From: Leishmania mexicana MHOM/GT/2001/U1103
Lineage: Eukaryota; Euglenozoa; Kinetoplastea; Trypanosomatida; Trypanosomatidae
Length of the DNA stretch: 64,000 nucleotides
Direction: 5' to 3'
Assembly: GCF_000234665.1 (NCBI RefSeq)
Contig: NC_018338.1
Location: 377,084-441,083, forward strand
Position numbers and translations under genes: made by a program. The number at the start of each line of letters is the position of its first letter. The stretch's first letter is position 1. The notes under the pieces are model-generated. The model saw only the letters and a program-made list of their open reading frames with translations, did no database searches and was not told where the DNA came from. Positions 32,146 through 42,100 of the stretch are shown in pieces.

Positions 32146-33906
32146 ATGAGTAAGCGTAACGAAAGCGGTGACGGCGATGTATCGTCGTCGCGCCGCCATC
32201 ACAGCCGTCGGTCCGACCGGCATGACGACGATGACGACGTAGGCGACTACGGCGACCGTCATCGTCGCCGGCACCGCGACAGCGACTCGCTCGCTGACCG
32301 CCAGCATCACCATCACCACCGACATCGCAGCTCGCACCACCATCGCCGAGGCAGCGCGGAGAGAAGGGACGACAGCAGTGACGTCATGCGGTCAGAGCGT
32401 ATCTTACGGTCTCACCGCCGCCCGCGACAGGAGCGCAGCGACAGCGACGACGAGTACGGCAGCTTCGACGATAATCGTCTCTCGCGTCGGCGGCGCGACG
32501 GTCAGTCGCGCCGGGAGCGCAGTCGAAGTGAAGAAGGTCACATAGACGACCGACGTGGCAGACGAGAGAGAGGGAAGCGGTATCATGATACTGAGGCGGC
32601 AGACGACGACGACGGTCGTCTGCAAGGTCGCAAGTATCGTCGTGACGGTCAACAAAACGTCGACGAGGTGAGTCGCAGCGTGGGCGGCAACGCTGCAGCG
32701 AGCTTGAGCGATCGCCACCTCTACGGGGATCGCTTCCAGGCGGACAACAGTGTACCCAGTCCGACTTACAAGGCGAGCAGCACAGTGGACTGGAGCTCCC
32801 GTCGCGGTCGTCAGCGCATGCCGGGTCTTGCGTATGACGTGGACCAACAGAAGCGTTTTCTGGGCTTTCTGGACCGCCGCGATGCATCAGGTGGCCGGGC
32901 GGCGGCAGCGGCGATGGAGTTCAAAATCGGTCCTGACGGCCTTGTGCAGATGCCTCCACCGCCCATGCTCGCGCGCCGCCAGAATCGCAGCCGGTTCGGC
33001 GCCACCGACAACAAAGATGGAAACGGCAGCGGCTTTGGCCAGCAGCAGCAGCGCCGTCGACGACGCCCGCCCAGCTCCGTAGCTCCGATGGTGAACACCC
33101 ACGACGAGGACGGCGACGACAACAGCTCTGTTGCATCGCACGAGTCCCTCTACAACGACCCCGCGGCAGCAAGCATGGGCATTCTGCCGGACATCATTCC
33201 ACCGTCCAACCTCTACCGCGTCGCTCTCTGCGGGGTAGACCTTTCGGTGACGGCCTCGCACCTAATCTCGATGGTGACGCAGCTGCTGGGCGGTGGTGTG
33301 AAGCCGTGGCGCGTGCGCCGACCGGCGCGTGAGATGCTGCACGCCGCAGTAAGCGACAACCACGCTGCACAGCCACAGTCTCGGCAGCAGCACACACTCC
33401 ATGCGCTGCTGACATCACACAAGAGCACCATCACGAACGCAGCGTCGTCGTCTGGGGTGCTCGCTCACCCCCCGGCAAGTACGAACAAGACCCTTCGCAG
33501 CGTCGAGGCCTCACTGATCGGTGTGCTGTCGTGCGAGTCCTCCATCATCGGTGGCGGGGGTGGAACCAGGGGCGTGCTCCCTGACGCTGACGACAGCAAC
33601 GCCGCCTCGAGCATGCTGGGCAATGTGGTAGGGACGGTCAGCGGCATCTTGCAGGATGAGGCGGAGAGTCAGCAGATGCACAAGAAAGCGGAAGAGAACG
33701 ACGAAGGCGTGCTGCCGGACGGGTCGCCGCTTCCGCAGCCACCGCAGCCGGCCACCCCCGCGCTCTACTTCCCCGGCCTGCACGATGTCAACGGCCCAGG
33801 TGGGATGGTAGTGCTGGAGTTCACTGAGCAGACGCATGCGCTCCGCTCCGTGCAGCTGCTCAATGGTGCATATGTGAATGGACGACGTGTGGCCGCATCC
33901 ATGTAG
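32146..33906 (+). CDS. Arg/Ser/Asp-rich protein with a split RRM-like fold; U2AF65-like?
   Basis: The product is 586 residues. Residues 1 to about 180 are an RS/RD/His-rich domain with repeated SRR, RHR and DDD clusters, as in SR-type splicing factors. A second region (about 240-325) is basic and Gln/Arg-rich. At about residue 355 a segment resembles the first half of an RRM (beta1 YRVALCGVD, helix SVTASHLISMVTQLL). The extreme C-terminus (about 545-586) resembles the second half, with a GMVVLEF RNP1-like strand, a helix ending in LNGAY and a final VNGRRV strand. About 150 low-complexity residues lie between. RS domain plus an RRM of this layout recalls U2AF65, but that is inference from shape; it may equally be another SR-related protein. 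A nuclear role in RNA processing is likely. Confidence 0.75.
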   Translation: MSKRNESGDGDVSSSRRHHSRRSDRHDDDDDVGDYGDRHRRRHRDSDSLADRQHHHHHRHRSSHHHRRGSAERRDDSSDVMRSERILRSHRRPRQERSDSDDEYGSFDDNRLSRRRRDGQSRRERSRSEEGHIDDRRGRRERGKRYHDTEAADDDDGRLQGRKYRRDGQQNVDEVSRSVGGNAAASLSDRHLYGDRFQADNSVPSPTYKASSTVDWSSRRGRQRMPGLAYDVDQQKRFLGFLDRRDASGGRAAAAAMEFKIGPDGLVQMPPPPMLARRQNRSRFGATDNKDGNGSGFGQQQQRRRRRPPSSVAPMVNTHDEDGDDNSSVASHESLYNDPAAASMGILPDIIPPSNLYRVALCGVDLSVTASHLISMVTQLLGGGVKPWRVRRPAREMLHAAVSDNHAAQPQSRQQHTLHALLTSHKSTITNAASSSGVLAHPPASTNKTLRSVEASLIGVLSCESSIIGGGGGTRGVLPDADDSNAASSMLGNVVGTVSGILQDEAESQQMHKKAEENDEGVLPDGSPLPQPPQPATPALYFPGLHDVNGPGGMVVLEFTEQTHALRSVQLLNGAYVNGRRVAASM

Positions 33907-34197
33907 GTACCGCTGTGTACTCTCGTGTGTTGGTGTGCGTACATCTGTGATTGATCGTGTTGGTTGTGTGTGTGTGTGTGTGTGTGTGTCTACTGGCGGC
34001 ACTGTGATGGGGGTCTGGCGCGTCTTTGTGAGAAGCTCACTTCTTCCTTGCGCCTCGCTTCCCCACCCCACCTCTCATCCGTTTCGAAAGACGTCACGAC
34101 AGCGAATGGTGGGATGGCTGGACAACGGACAGAAGAGCGCGAGCCGAAAGATGCGGAGCACAGCGCGTGGTGTTTCATGTTTTTTCCTTCTCCAAAG

Positions 34198-34720
34198 TGT
34201 GTCCATTCTCTCCCATGCAGCAGGAGTTCGACACCACTCTGCTGCCCCCGGCCCTGCCACAGGGTCCATATCGCCTGGTGCGAAGCAGCCGGAGACACAA
34301 GCCAGTGCAGCAGTGCGCTGACCCGGCCATTGGAGCACGGCCTCCGGCCCAAATGCTACCCCCTCAGGGGTACTTCAGGGCTCCCCCGCACCAGCAGGCA
34401 GTGTGAGGGCCGGGTGTGGGATACGCTCGAGTCAGGCTGACGCTTTGCCTATCATGTGGATGGCGCACGCGTGTTCGCTGTGGCATGTCGCTCCGACGCC
34501 ACGCCGTCGAGGGCCCGGCCAGCCGACATCAGCAGCAATGAATCGTACTGGCCACCCCCTCCCTCCCTTGTGTCGCAGACGTTTGACCCTGCCACTGCCA
34601 GCGGTGCTTCGGCATTCGCAGGAGGGGGGATAAGGGGGAGAGGGCCGCTTGGCTTCCCCACACAGAGTGAGGGTGCTGGACCCTTTGATGCCACGCTGGG
34701 GTGTTCCCCGTCATCAGGGG
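34198..34720 (+). mobile_element. SIDER2-like retroposon, longest copy
   Basis: About 520 bases with clear similarity to 56175-56625 and weaker similarity to 31258-31562. Strongest blocks are GCCCAAATGCTACCCCCTCA, the GCACCAGCAGGCAGTGTGAG block running into GGATACGCTCGAGTCAG, CCGACATCAGCAGCAATGAA, and GGCTTCCCCACACAGAGTGA ending in GGGTGTTCCCCGTCATCAGG. It contains 67 bases (34579-34645) absent from the 56-kb copy. It encodes no protein and lies 3' of the RS-rich gene in direct orientation, where such elements are known to modulate mRNA stability in Leishmania. Confidence 0.85.
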
Positions 34721-35362
34721 TGCGTTGGTGCACCCGAGGCGAAAAGTCCACGCAGCTACGTCACATGCGGATAAAACGAGAAAGATTCAAATGGACACGC
34801 ATTGTGTGCATGCCTCTAAGAGTGCGTGTGTGTGTGTGTGTGTGTGTGTATGGGGAGGAAGGGGGGCACGGACCTCGCGTATCTCTTGCACATAGAGAGC
34901 CACCCGCAGCCACATCCGTGGCCCTCCATTCAGGCCTGCGCCCCCTCGCTCTACAGAGTTTCACATCTCTCCCTCTCCCCTCTGCGTCTCTGCCGCTCCT
35001 CTTCATATTCTGCGCCCCTCACCATCTCCTACCCTGGGCCCTATGCGGCACCGCTTCGACTTTGTGCGCTGTTGCTGCTCTCACCCATGCATCCTTGGCT
35101 CATGAGAAGGAACGCACATACGCAAACGGTGGCGGGTCTTTTTTTGGCCCGTGCGCAGAGGACGAGTCAAGCACCACACTTGGACACGTAGATCTACGCG
35201 CATACAGCCCTCTCCTTAGATAGCCACTTCGTGCGTCCCGCCACGGGGACCGCCTCCTCTCTCCTCTGTGTGTGTGTGCATCTATATATACATGCATCGA
35301 TCTGAGTTACCCGCTGGAGGCACGCACGTACACGGATACAGACAGCGCTGGACCGAGGCAAC
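34721..35362. other. 5' flank of the 844-residue protein gene
   Basis: No gene seen. A GT run lies at about 34826-34850. T/C-rich tracts at 34962-35017 and 35248-35265 are both plausible trans-splice tracts; the acceptor AG is not resolved. Confidence 0.5.
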
Positions 35363-37897
35363 ATGGAAACGCTTGGCCTTCCCCTCACCCCGGGCTCGAC
35401 CACTGCCATTCTGCACCCATTCAATGTTCTACGTGTAAGCCACGCTGTCTTGCGCCATGCCTTTAGCGCCTTCAACCCTGACACTGCGGTGGTGCGCCGC
35501 ACGCACCACCGCTCGCACTCCCACGCAGGGGCTACGGAAAGCCGGTTTGGCGCTGAAAGTGGTGACGGTGGTGGTGACGCGGCCTCGGTGGCGTCCTCAC
35601 GCCAGTCGAGAAGGTCTGCACGCAGCGCTGCAGGTGAGCCGTCAAGCGAGCGTCTGCATCGGCGGCACCGCTCCAATAACGGCGACTCTACGGAAACGCC
35701 AACAGGTCAGCGTCGCCACCGCCGCTCTTCCGTCGAGAGTGACAAGAGCAGCAGAGGCGCAGCTGAAGGGGTGCCAGCAGCGTCCTCAAGCCGCCGCACG
35801 CGTAGCGCTGAAGAACCGCTCGTCGTGTCGAGGCGCGCGTCCACGGACGGTGGAAGCAGCAGCATCACCAGCGCGCCCGGCTCGAGTGGCGGCCGGGTGC
35901 GCCGCAGTCATAGCGATGGTTCCCGCAGCCGTGCACCGGTTCTCCCTGACGACCAAGTTGGCCTCGGTAGCGGCACCACTCGCATGAGCTCTTCACTGGC
36001 ATCTTCGGCGTCGCACCCGCTTTCTCGGGTGGCAACCGCGGCGTTGGCAAGCGGTCTGACCCCTCCACTGGCTCCTCCGCCCCCTGTCACGGACATCGGC
36101 AAGCCCCCGTTGAGTTCCCGTCGTCTCTCGAGCTCGCGCACCGCTGCTAGCACGCCTGATGTGGCGACTCACTCGCGGCATCGCCATCACCGTAGCGGAA
36201 GCGGTGGTGGGCTTACCAGCAGCAGCCAGCGCTCCTCACGCTCGCATCGAAGCGACAACGGCGACGACAAAGACGAAGCTGGGAGCAGTGTTATCGTCGT
36301 TCGCGATGGCGAGGCGGCTCGACTCGGCTCGAAAATGTCAACGTGGTCGCCGACGAGCTGGTGGCAACGCATGCGGGCGAAAAATATGACGCGGTCGGCG
36401 TACCTCATCGACCACGTCATTCACGCTGTTCCAGTAGCCATTGTGCACTACTGCTGTGAGCTGAAGCGGCAGCTGGTGACTCTGCCGCTGCTGCGCTTCT
36501 TCGACCTACTGCCGTCGCCTGGAACGGCGAAAACCCGGGGCGGCACTTCCAGAAGCCCCCCAGGTGCAGCCGCAGCGGCGTGGTTGCCCACCGAAGGATG
36601 GTTTGAGAACCTCTCTGCCCCGCACGTGGCCCACCTCCTCTTCATGCGGTGGATGCTGGCGGCGACCGAGTCGTACATTTCGAAGCTCTTCTTCGACCAG
36701 AGCCTGGTGGTGCGGCAACTGCGCAGCAAGCGGACTCGGCGGCGATTGCTAGGCTGGGGATTAAGACTTGTATCTCACACTGTCTTTGACCCCTTCCTGC
36801 TGAGTATTGTGGTGCCGCTGCTGCTCTCCTGGGGTGCGACTCCCAAGGATGGCGACGCGTCATCGCTGCTGCCGTCGCCGCCGCCGCGAGTTTTCTTCAC
36901 GGTGGCCGGTGCCATCCGGGGTCTAGGGATTAGCGCGGCGGCTGTAACGATTCAGCAGCTCTTGATGCCCCTGGCGAGCCACCTGGTGGACCGGGCGGTG
37001 CTGACCGTCTTCGAGGCAGTCGAGTACCTCATCATGCGCCGCTACGCCCAGTGGTCGGACGACGACGATGAGGACGATGACTACAACGAGGATGATGAGG
37101 ACGATGACGATCGCGCGTCGCTCGCCTCGGGTGTTAGCGAAGGAGCGCGCTCTCAGCAAAGTGTGAGCATGTCAGTTCCCACCACCACTCCCAGTGGGGG
37201 CGGGGCGGGGGGGACGGCTACACTCTCGGCAGAGAAGCGCGTGGAGCATGTGCAGCGTCAATTGCGGCGAGAGCGCCGCGAGCGCCGTAAGCGACGTAAG
37301 CGGCGGCAAGCCGAGCGGGAGCATGCCATGCGGCTGGCCATTCTTCGCGCCATCGTGTACCGCGTCGTGGCCTCTCTTGTGGCTCAGTCGCTCATTGATC
37401 ATCCGCTTAGCGTGTTGGTGGAGCTGTTGCGCGGTCGCGCGACACTGCACCTCACGGGACTCCTTCAACCGTACGCGGCCATGACGGATGCAAGTGATGG
37501 ACTGTCATGGACGAACCTGTGGCGGTACGCCTTGCAGCTGGCTGACCCGACCGCAACAGTCAGAGACGCGACAAAAGGAGAAGACGTCGGCGAAGAAGGC
37601 GTGCCACCGCTGGTAACGGTGCTGCGTCGAGCCGGTCGCACGATTACCCGGGAGGTGGTTGTGCTGTCTTCTAGTGTTTTGACGGCGTCTGGGCAGACGG
37701 CGGCCATTGCGGCAGTGCAGCAGCGCGCTGCACAAACCGTCGCGCAGGGCGGCATTCCATCAGCGGCCGACAGCGCAGATTTCATGGCACGTACTATCTC
37801 GTCCCTCTCGCCCTTCTATTACGGCATTCAGTTCACGGTGATTGACAAAGTGCTGAGCTTCTACATGGCCGTGTGGACGCGGTTGACGAAGCAGTAG
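35363..37897 (+). CDS. Conserved-looking hypothetical protein, membrane-type, 844 residues
   Basis: Not recognised. A short well-formed N-terminus (about 1-45) precedes some 275 residues of Ser/Arg/His-rich, probably disordered sequence. From about residue 325 the protein becomes folded: Trp/Arg-rich SWWQRMR, then hydrophobic or amphipathic helices including a membrane-like HTVFDPFLLSIVVPLLLSWG (about 472-491) and a Gly/Ala-rich hydrophobic helix near 512-540. An Asp/Glu run (about 566-583) and an Arg/Lys-rich helix (about 633-656) split the second half. The last 30 residues (YYGIQFTVIDKVLSFYMAVW) are hydrophobic and aromatic. This layout suggests a membrane or membrane-associated protein, but I cannot name a family or compartment. 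Codon use and GC-rich third positions match neighbouring genes, so the frame is real. Confidence 0.82.
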   Translation: METLGLPLTPGSTTAILHPFNVLRVSHAVLRHAFSAFNPDTAVVRRTHHRSHSHAGATESRFGAESGDGGGDAASVASSRQSRRSARSAAGEPSSERLHRRHRSNNGDSTETPTGQRRHRRSSVESDKSSRGAAEGVPAASSSRRTRSAEEPLVVSRRASTDGGSSSITSAPGSSGGRVRRSHSDGSRSRAPVLPDDQVGLGSGTTRMSSSLASSASHPLSRVATAALASGLTPPLAPPPPVTDIGKPPLSSRRLSSSRTAASTPDVATHSRHRHHRSGSGGGLTSSSQRSSRSHRSDNGDDKDEAGSSVIVVRDGEAARLGSKMSTWSPTSWWQRMRAKNMTRSAYLIDHVIHAVPVAIVHYCCELKRQLVTLPLLRFFDLLPSPGTAKTRGGTSRSPPGAAAAAWLPTEGWFENLSAPHVAHLLFMRWMLAATESYISKLFFDQSLVVRQLRSKRTRRRLLGWGLRLVSHTVFDPFLLSIVVPLLLSWGATPKDGDASSLLPSPPPRVFFTVAGAIRGLGISAAAVTIQQLLMPLASHLVDRAVLTVFEAVEYLIMRRYAQWSDDDDEDDDYNEDDEDDDDRASLASGVSEGARSQQSVSMSVPTTTPSGGGAGGTATLSAEKRVEHVQRQLRRERRERRKRRKRRQAEREHAMRLAILRAIVYRVVASLVAQSLIDHPLSVLVELLRGRATLHLTGLLQPYAAMTDASDGLSWTNLWRYALQLADPTATVRDATKGEDVGEEGVPPLVTVLRRAGRTITREVVVLSSSVLTASGQTAAIAAVQQRAAQTVAQGGIPSAADSADFMARTISSLSPFYYGIQFTVIDKVLSFYMAVWTRLTKQ

Positions 37898-39010
37898 AGC
37901 CCTTCAACGAAGCGGCAAAGAGGACGAGGTCAACGCATGCGTTTCTTTCTTTTGTTTTTGTGTGTGTGTGTGTGTTGTGGTTTTAGTTCGGTGGATGTCT
38001 GTCTAGAGATGCACCTGTTCGGCGTGTGCGTGCATGAGAGGGTGCCCGCATGCGCCGCTGCTTCAGCGTCCACTCAACGGTGCTCGGTTTACCCTTTCCT
38101 CTGATTCTTTCGCGCTCTCCATAGATATGTGTATGAGGATGATGCGGCCGTGGTCCTGTGACCGACCTTTCTCGGTCGGCGTGTGTACGTATGAGCAATG
38201 TGTACACACGCACACACATAGACACGCACCAGCCCCGCCCCCCCCCCTCCCTCCCCCCCCCTCCCTCCGACTCTCCCTCTCTCTCTCTTTCATGGTGTTG
38301 CGCGTCTCCTTCCGTAAACTGTCGTTCTCACCCTGCTGTTGAACTCTTGTTCCGCCTGTGTGTCCTCTTATCCGCCTGATATGACGCGCAGGGAAGACGG
38401 AGGGGGGGGGAGGCGGGGGCGGGGCGGGGTCATTCTGCGGGGCGCGTTTCGCGCGGCGCACCACACCGTGCAGTCCCCCTCACGAAGCCAAACAAGCGTG
38501 CATCTACTCAGGTGGCTGTGGCGGAGGGAGGGCGTGTTTCTCGATCAACTGCCGCGTGTTACTCTGGATGCTCCGTGGCACTGCAATACTCAGCAGCAGC
38601 AAAGTGTGCACGTGTGTGTCTGGCTGAGAAGACCGCCCTCGCAAATGATGAGGGAGGTGGAGACGGCGCTAATCGCCCTCCTTCTCCTTTTTTTTGAAAG
38701 CGGCAAAGAGTTTACCGGGCCGGAAACGAACAACGTGAACACCACTGCATGCATACATCTGCAGCCGCACAACTGTCAGCACGTTACTCTGTAGCGCCTT
38801 GTTCTCCATATGCGTGGGCCTGTCGGTCTGTATATCCGTGGTGGTGGTGGTGGTGGGTATCGTGTAGGGGGTGGGGGCCATCGCGTGAGAAGGAGAGTTT
38901 GAAGTCGAACGCGCCCTGTTCCCCTCTTCGCACTTCTCCTGTCCTGCGGCGGCCATCTCTGTGACGCGCACAAGCACATGCACGCATATCTCTCATATAT
39001 ATATATATAT
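37898..39010. other. Intergenic sequence, no gene seen
   Basis: A GT run just after the stop (about 37961-37976), C-runs near 38238-38270, a G-run near 38401-38426 and GC-richer mixed sequence at 38440-38800. No frame on either strand looks like protein. Confidence 0.55.
38995..39010 (+). repeat. (TA)n run next to the KRI1 acceptor tract
   Basis: Eight TA units directly upstream of the pyrimidine tract of the KRI1 gene. Confidence 0.85.
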
Positions 39011-39062
39011 CCTTGCTTTTCCTTCTTCCGCACCTGTTCCTCTTTCGCGGCCTTCTCCTCAA
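39011..39062 (+). promoter_or_regulatory. Polypyrimidine tract and likely trans-splice acceptor of KRI1
   Basis: A T/C-rich run ends in CTCAAG with AG at 39061-39062. A later AG (GCTGCAG, about 39190-39192) could serve instead and would place the start at the ATG at 39220. Confidence 0.5.
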
Positions 39063-39108
39063 GTGGACACCACCGCCAATCGAAACTGCGCTATTTGTTG
39101 CTACATGC

Positions 39109-42100
39109 ATGACGGATATCGAGAAAAGGGATTCGACTTCGGCACCACCACCGCCGCACTCCGACTTAAACGCAAACACGTGGTTTAGCTGCAGAGAAAG
39201 CAAAGGCGTTCACAAGTACATGCCACCCACAACCCCCTCCTCCTCCGCCTCGGCGAAGGTGCCGCACCGTATCGTGTTCGACTCAGACGACTCGTCCTCG
39301 AGTGATGGCGAAGGGCACAAATGTGGTGGCGGCTCGCTCGCACAAGAGATGACAGCCGCGGCAGAACGGGAGCTTCGCAAGAACCCGCACGCGGAGAGCG
39401 GTCGCGCCAGGCTGCCTCGTGCGCACCCGCTCGCTCCATCAGGCACGTCTACTGTCAAGACGTCGTCGACCGCGGTGCCGCACAGGGCAGAAAAGATGGA
39501 CCTGTTCGGCAGTGACTCCTCCTCGTCCGACGCGGAGACAGAGGAAGAGGCGAAAGATGCGATGACGCCAACAACGGGGGAGTCGAGCCTGCAAACGTCT
39601 ACAGCCGCGTCCCTCGCGCCAGCATACGCGCGTGGCAAGGCAGACGGCTCCGCCAGCAAAACGGCACACATCCAGGGTCTCTCTTTTCGGCGAGTTGAGG
39701 ACGGCGAAGCAAACGGCAAGAGGCGTCCGCTGACAGGGGGCACTGAGGGTGGTGACGACGAGGAAAACAGCAGCGACGAGGAAGTCGTGCTGCACATTAA
39801 CAAAGCGTACGCGGCGCGTTACGAGGAGCAGAAGCGTAAGCAAGAGCTCCACACGTTGACGGAGAAGTACAAGGGGAAGCTTGGCAAGGCCGCCGCTCTC
39901 GGCTTCGGCGATGACGACGACGAAAAGGGTGAGGAGGACAGTTCTGATGACGAGGAGCTCGAGGAAGACGACGATGCGGTGCTCCTCACTCATGAAAACA
40001 ACCTCAGCTTTGCCAAGGCTCTGTTGGCCGTGCGCAAGGCTACGGTGCCGCTCCGCATCAGCAGGAGTGCCAAGAAGGGCAAAACGGCGGCGGCGGCTTC
40101 TGCTGCAGAGGATGAGGACTCCCCCTCCTCACCCGCCGACTCCGAGCCCGCTGCGGAAGCCCTACTGCCCAAGGAGGAGCTCCTCAAGCAGCGTTTCTTT
40201 CCTCCCATGGAGGAGCAGATTCGTGTGAACACCAACGTCTTTGAGCGACGCATGGCGCAGAAGCGGAGCAAAGCCGCTGGCAAGAGCAAGTTCACACTCG
40301 CCGATGAGTACAAGCGTGCCCTCGAGGCCACCGCCGGGTCGGAGGATGCCGTGGTGGACGACTCCAACGAGGCCGGCGAGCGCGACGGGCTGCGAAAGCT
40401 GCGGCCGCAGAACGCAGAGGAAGCAAAACTCCGCGCCGCTTTCTTGCGTGATGTGGAGGACAGCACGAACAGCTTTGAAGTGGTCCGCGGCGCCACCTCA
40501 GAGTACGCGTCAGCACCAGCGGCGTCCAATAGCAACGAGGACAGCGCGGACGAAGATGAGCAGCCGCGCGGAGCCAGTGAGGACGAGAAGCGATTGCTGG
40601 AGGAGGCGTTTGCGCTGAGCATGTCCGCTGCCACTGCCAAGAAGAGTAGGAAGAAGCAGCAGCAGGGCGCCAGTGTCAATGACGACGCAACTGATAGTGA
40701 AGCATTCCTGCGCGACTTCTTCATCCAGGAACTCTGGCGCCCTGGCGCAACTCGGAAGAAGAGCAGGGCGCACAAACCCAGCGCCGACAGTGGCGAGGAC
40801 TCAGAGGAAAGCGACGGAAATGAAGAAGAATCGGCCGGCTCATACTACAACCGCCTCGCCCAACTCGCCCGTGAGGAGGAGGACGAGGCCTTCTTCAACA
40901 ATGCAGAGGTGTGGGAGCGGGAGTACCAAGAGAAGAAGTACCGCCACCAAGAAGCGGAAGAGGAAGCGGCCAACGGCGGCGCTTTGGCGGCACACGTGCA
41001 GACGTTTCCTCGCCCCATTGGCGAGGCTGCGACGGGGCTACTCCGCAAGCCGGATACCACGCGCAAGGACGCGCGGCAGCGGCGCCGCGAGCGCGCAGAG
41101 GCGGCACGTGCACAGCAGCTCGAGGAGCTGAAGCGACTGAAGCACCTGAAGCGGAAGGAGATCGAAGACCAGCGTGTCCTCATCGCGTCCGTCGCCGGCC
41201 TGAAAGCGGCGACCGCCGCGCAGTTTGGCGGGGATGAGAAAGAGGAGGCTCAGCTGGCCAAGCTGAAGGCGGTGTGGTCGGACAAGGACCTCGACGCCCC
41301 ATTCGACCCGGCGGAGTTCGATCGCAAGATGGCGCAGCTCTTCGACGGCGATTACTACGACGAGAAGAACGTCGACGAGGACGAGATTGCGTACTTTGAT
41401 GAAGAGCTCGACAAGGAGTCCGGCGAGGACGACGATGGCACGGCAGAGGTCATCCGAGCTGGCGAGGCACCCGCGCTGTTTGCGGCGAACTCACTGGAGG
41501 AGGCACAGTCGATGATGCCGGCCGTCTCAGCAGCGAAGGCGAAGAAGAAAGGGAAGAGCACCGAGGTCTTCTTCCATGATGACTTCGGACCCTCATCGGA
41601 AGCCGGTGTCACTGACGCCCTCTCTCTCCTCTACCCGTCAGAGGCACTGCAGCAGCTGGAGAAGGAGCGACAGCGACTGAATGACCTGATCGCCTCCTCT
41701 ACCGGGAAGAGCGAGACCGACGCTGAGCTGATGGAGCGCCTGCAAGCGTCCCTGAAGCAGAAGGAAGAAGAATACTATCAGCTCCACCGCGACGCCGGCG
41801 CAGCATCGTCAGACGGCGCAGGCGCGGGCGTCAGTGGTGGCTTCCGGTACCGTGAGGTGCCTGCAGAGGACTTCACACTCTCTGTCGAGGAAATCTTGGC
41901 TCTCGATGATCGGCAGCTAAACATGATTGCCCCCATGAACTGCTATGCGGCTTACCTCGACAAGGATAGCAACGAGCGAGATCGTCGTCGCATTGAACGC
42001 CGCCGGCAGAAGGGCTTCCGCCAGGTGGACTCCGACCGCACCTCGCGACGCTATGGAAACGTGAAGAGCACTGCTCTATTGAACCCAGAGCAAATAGACG

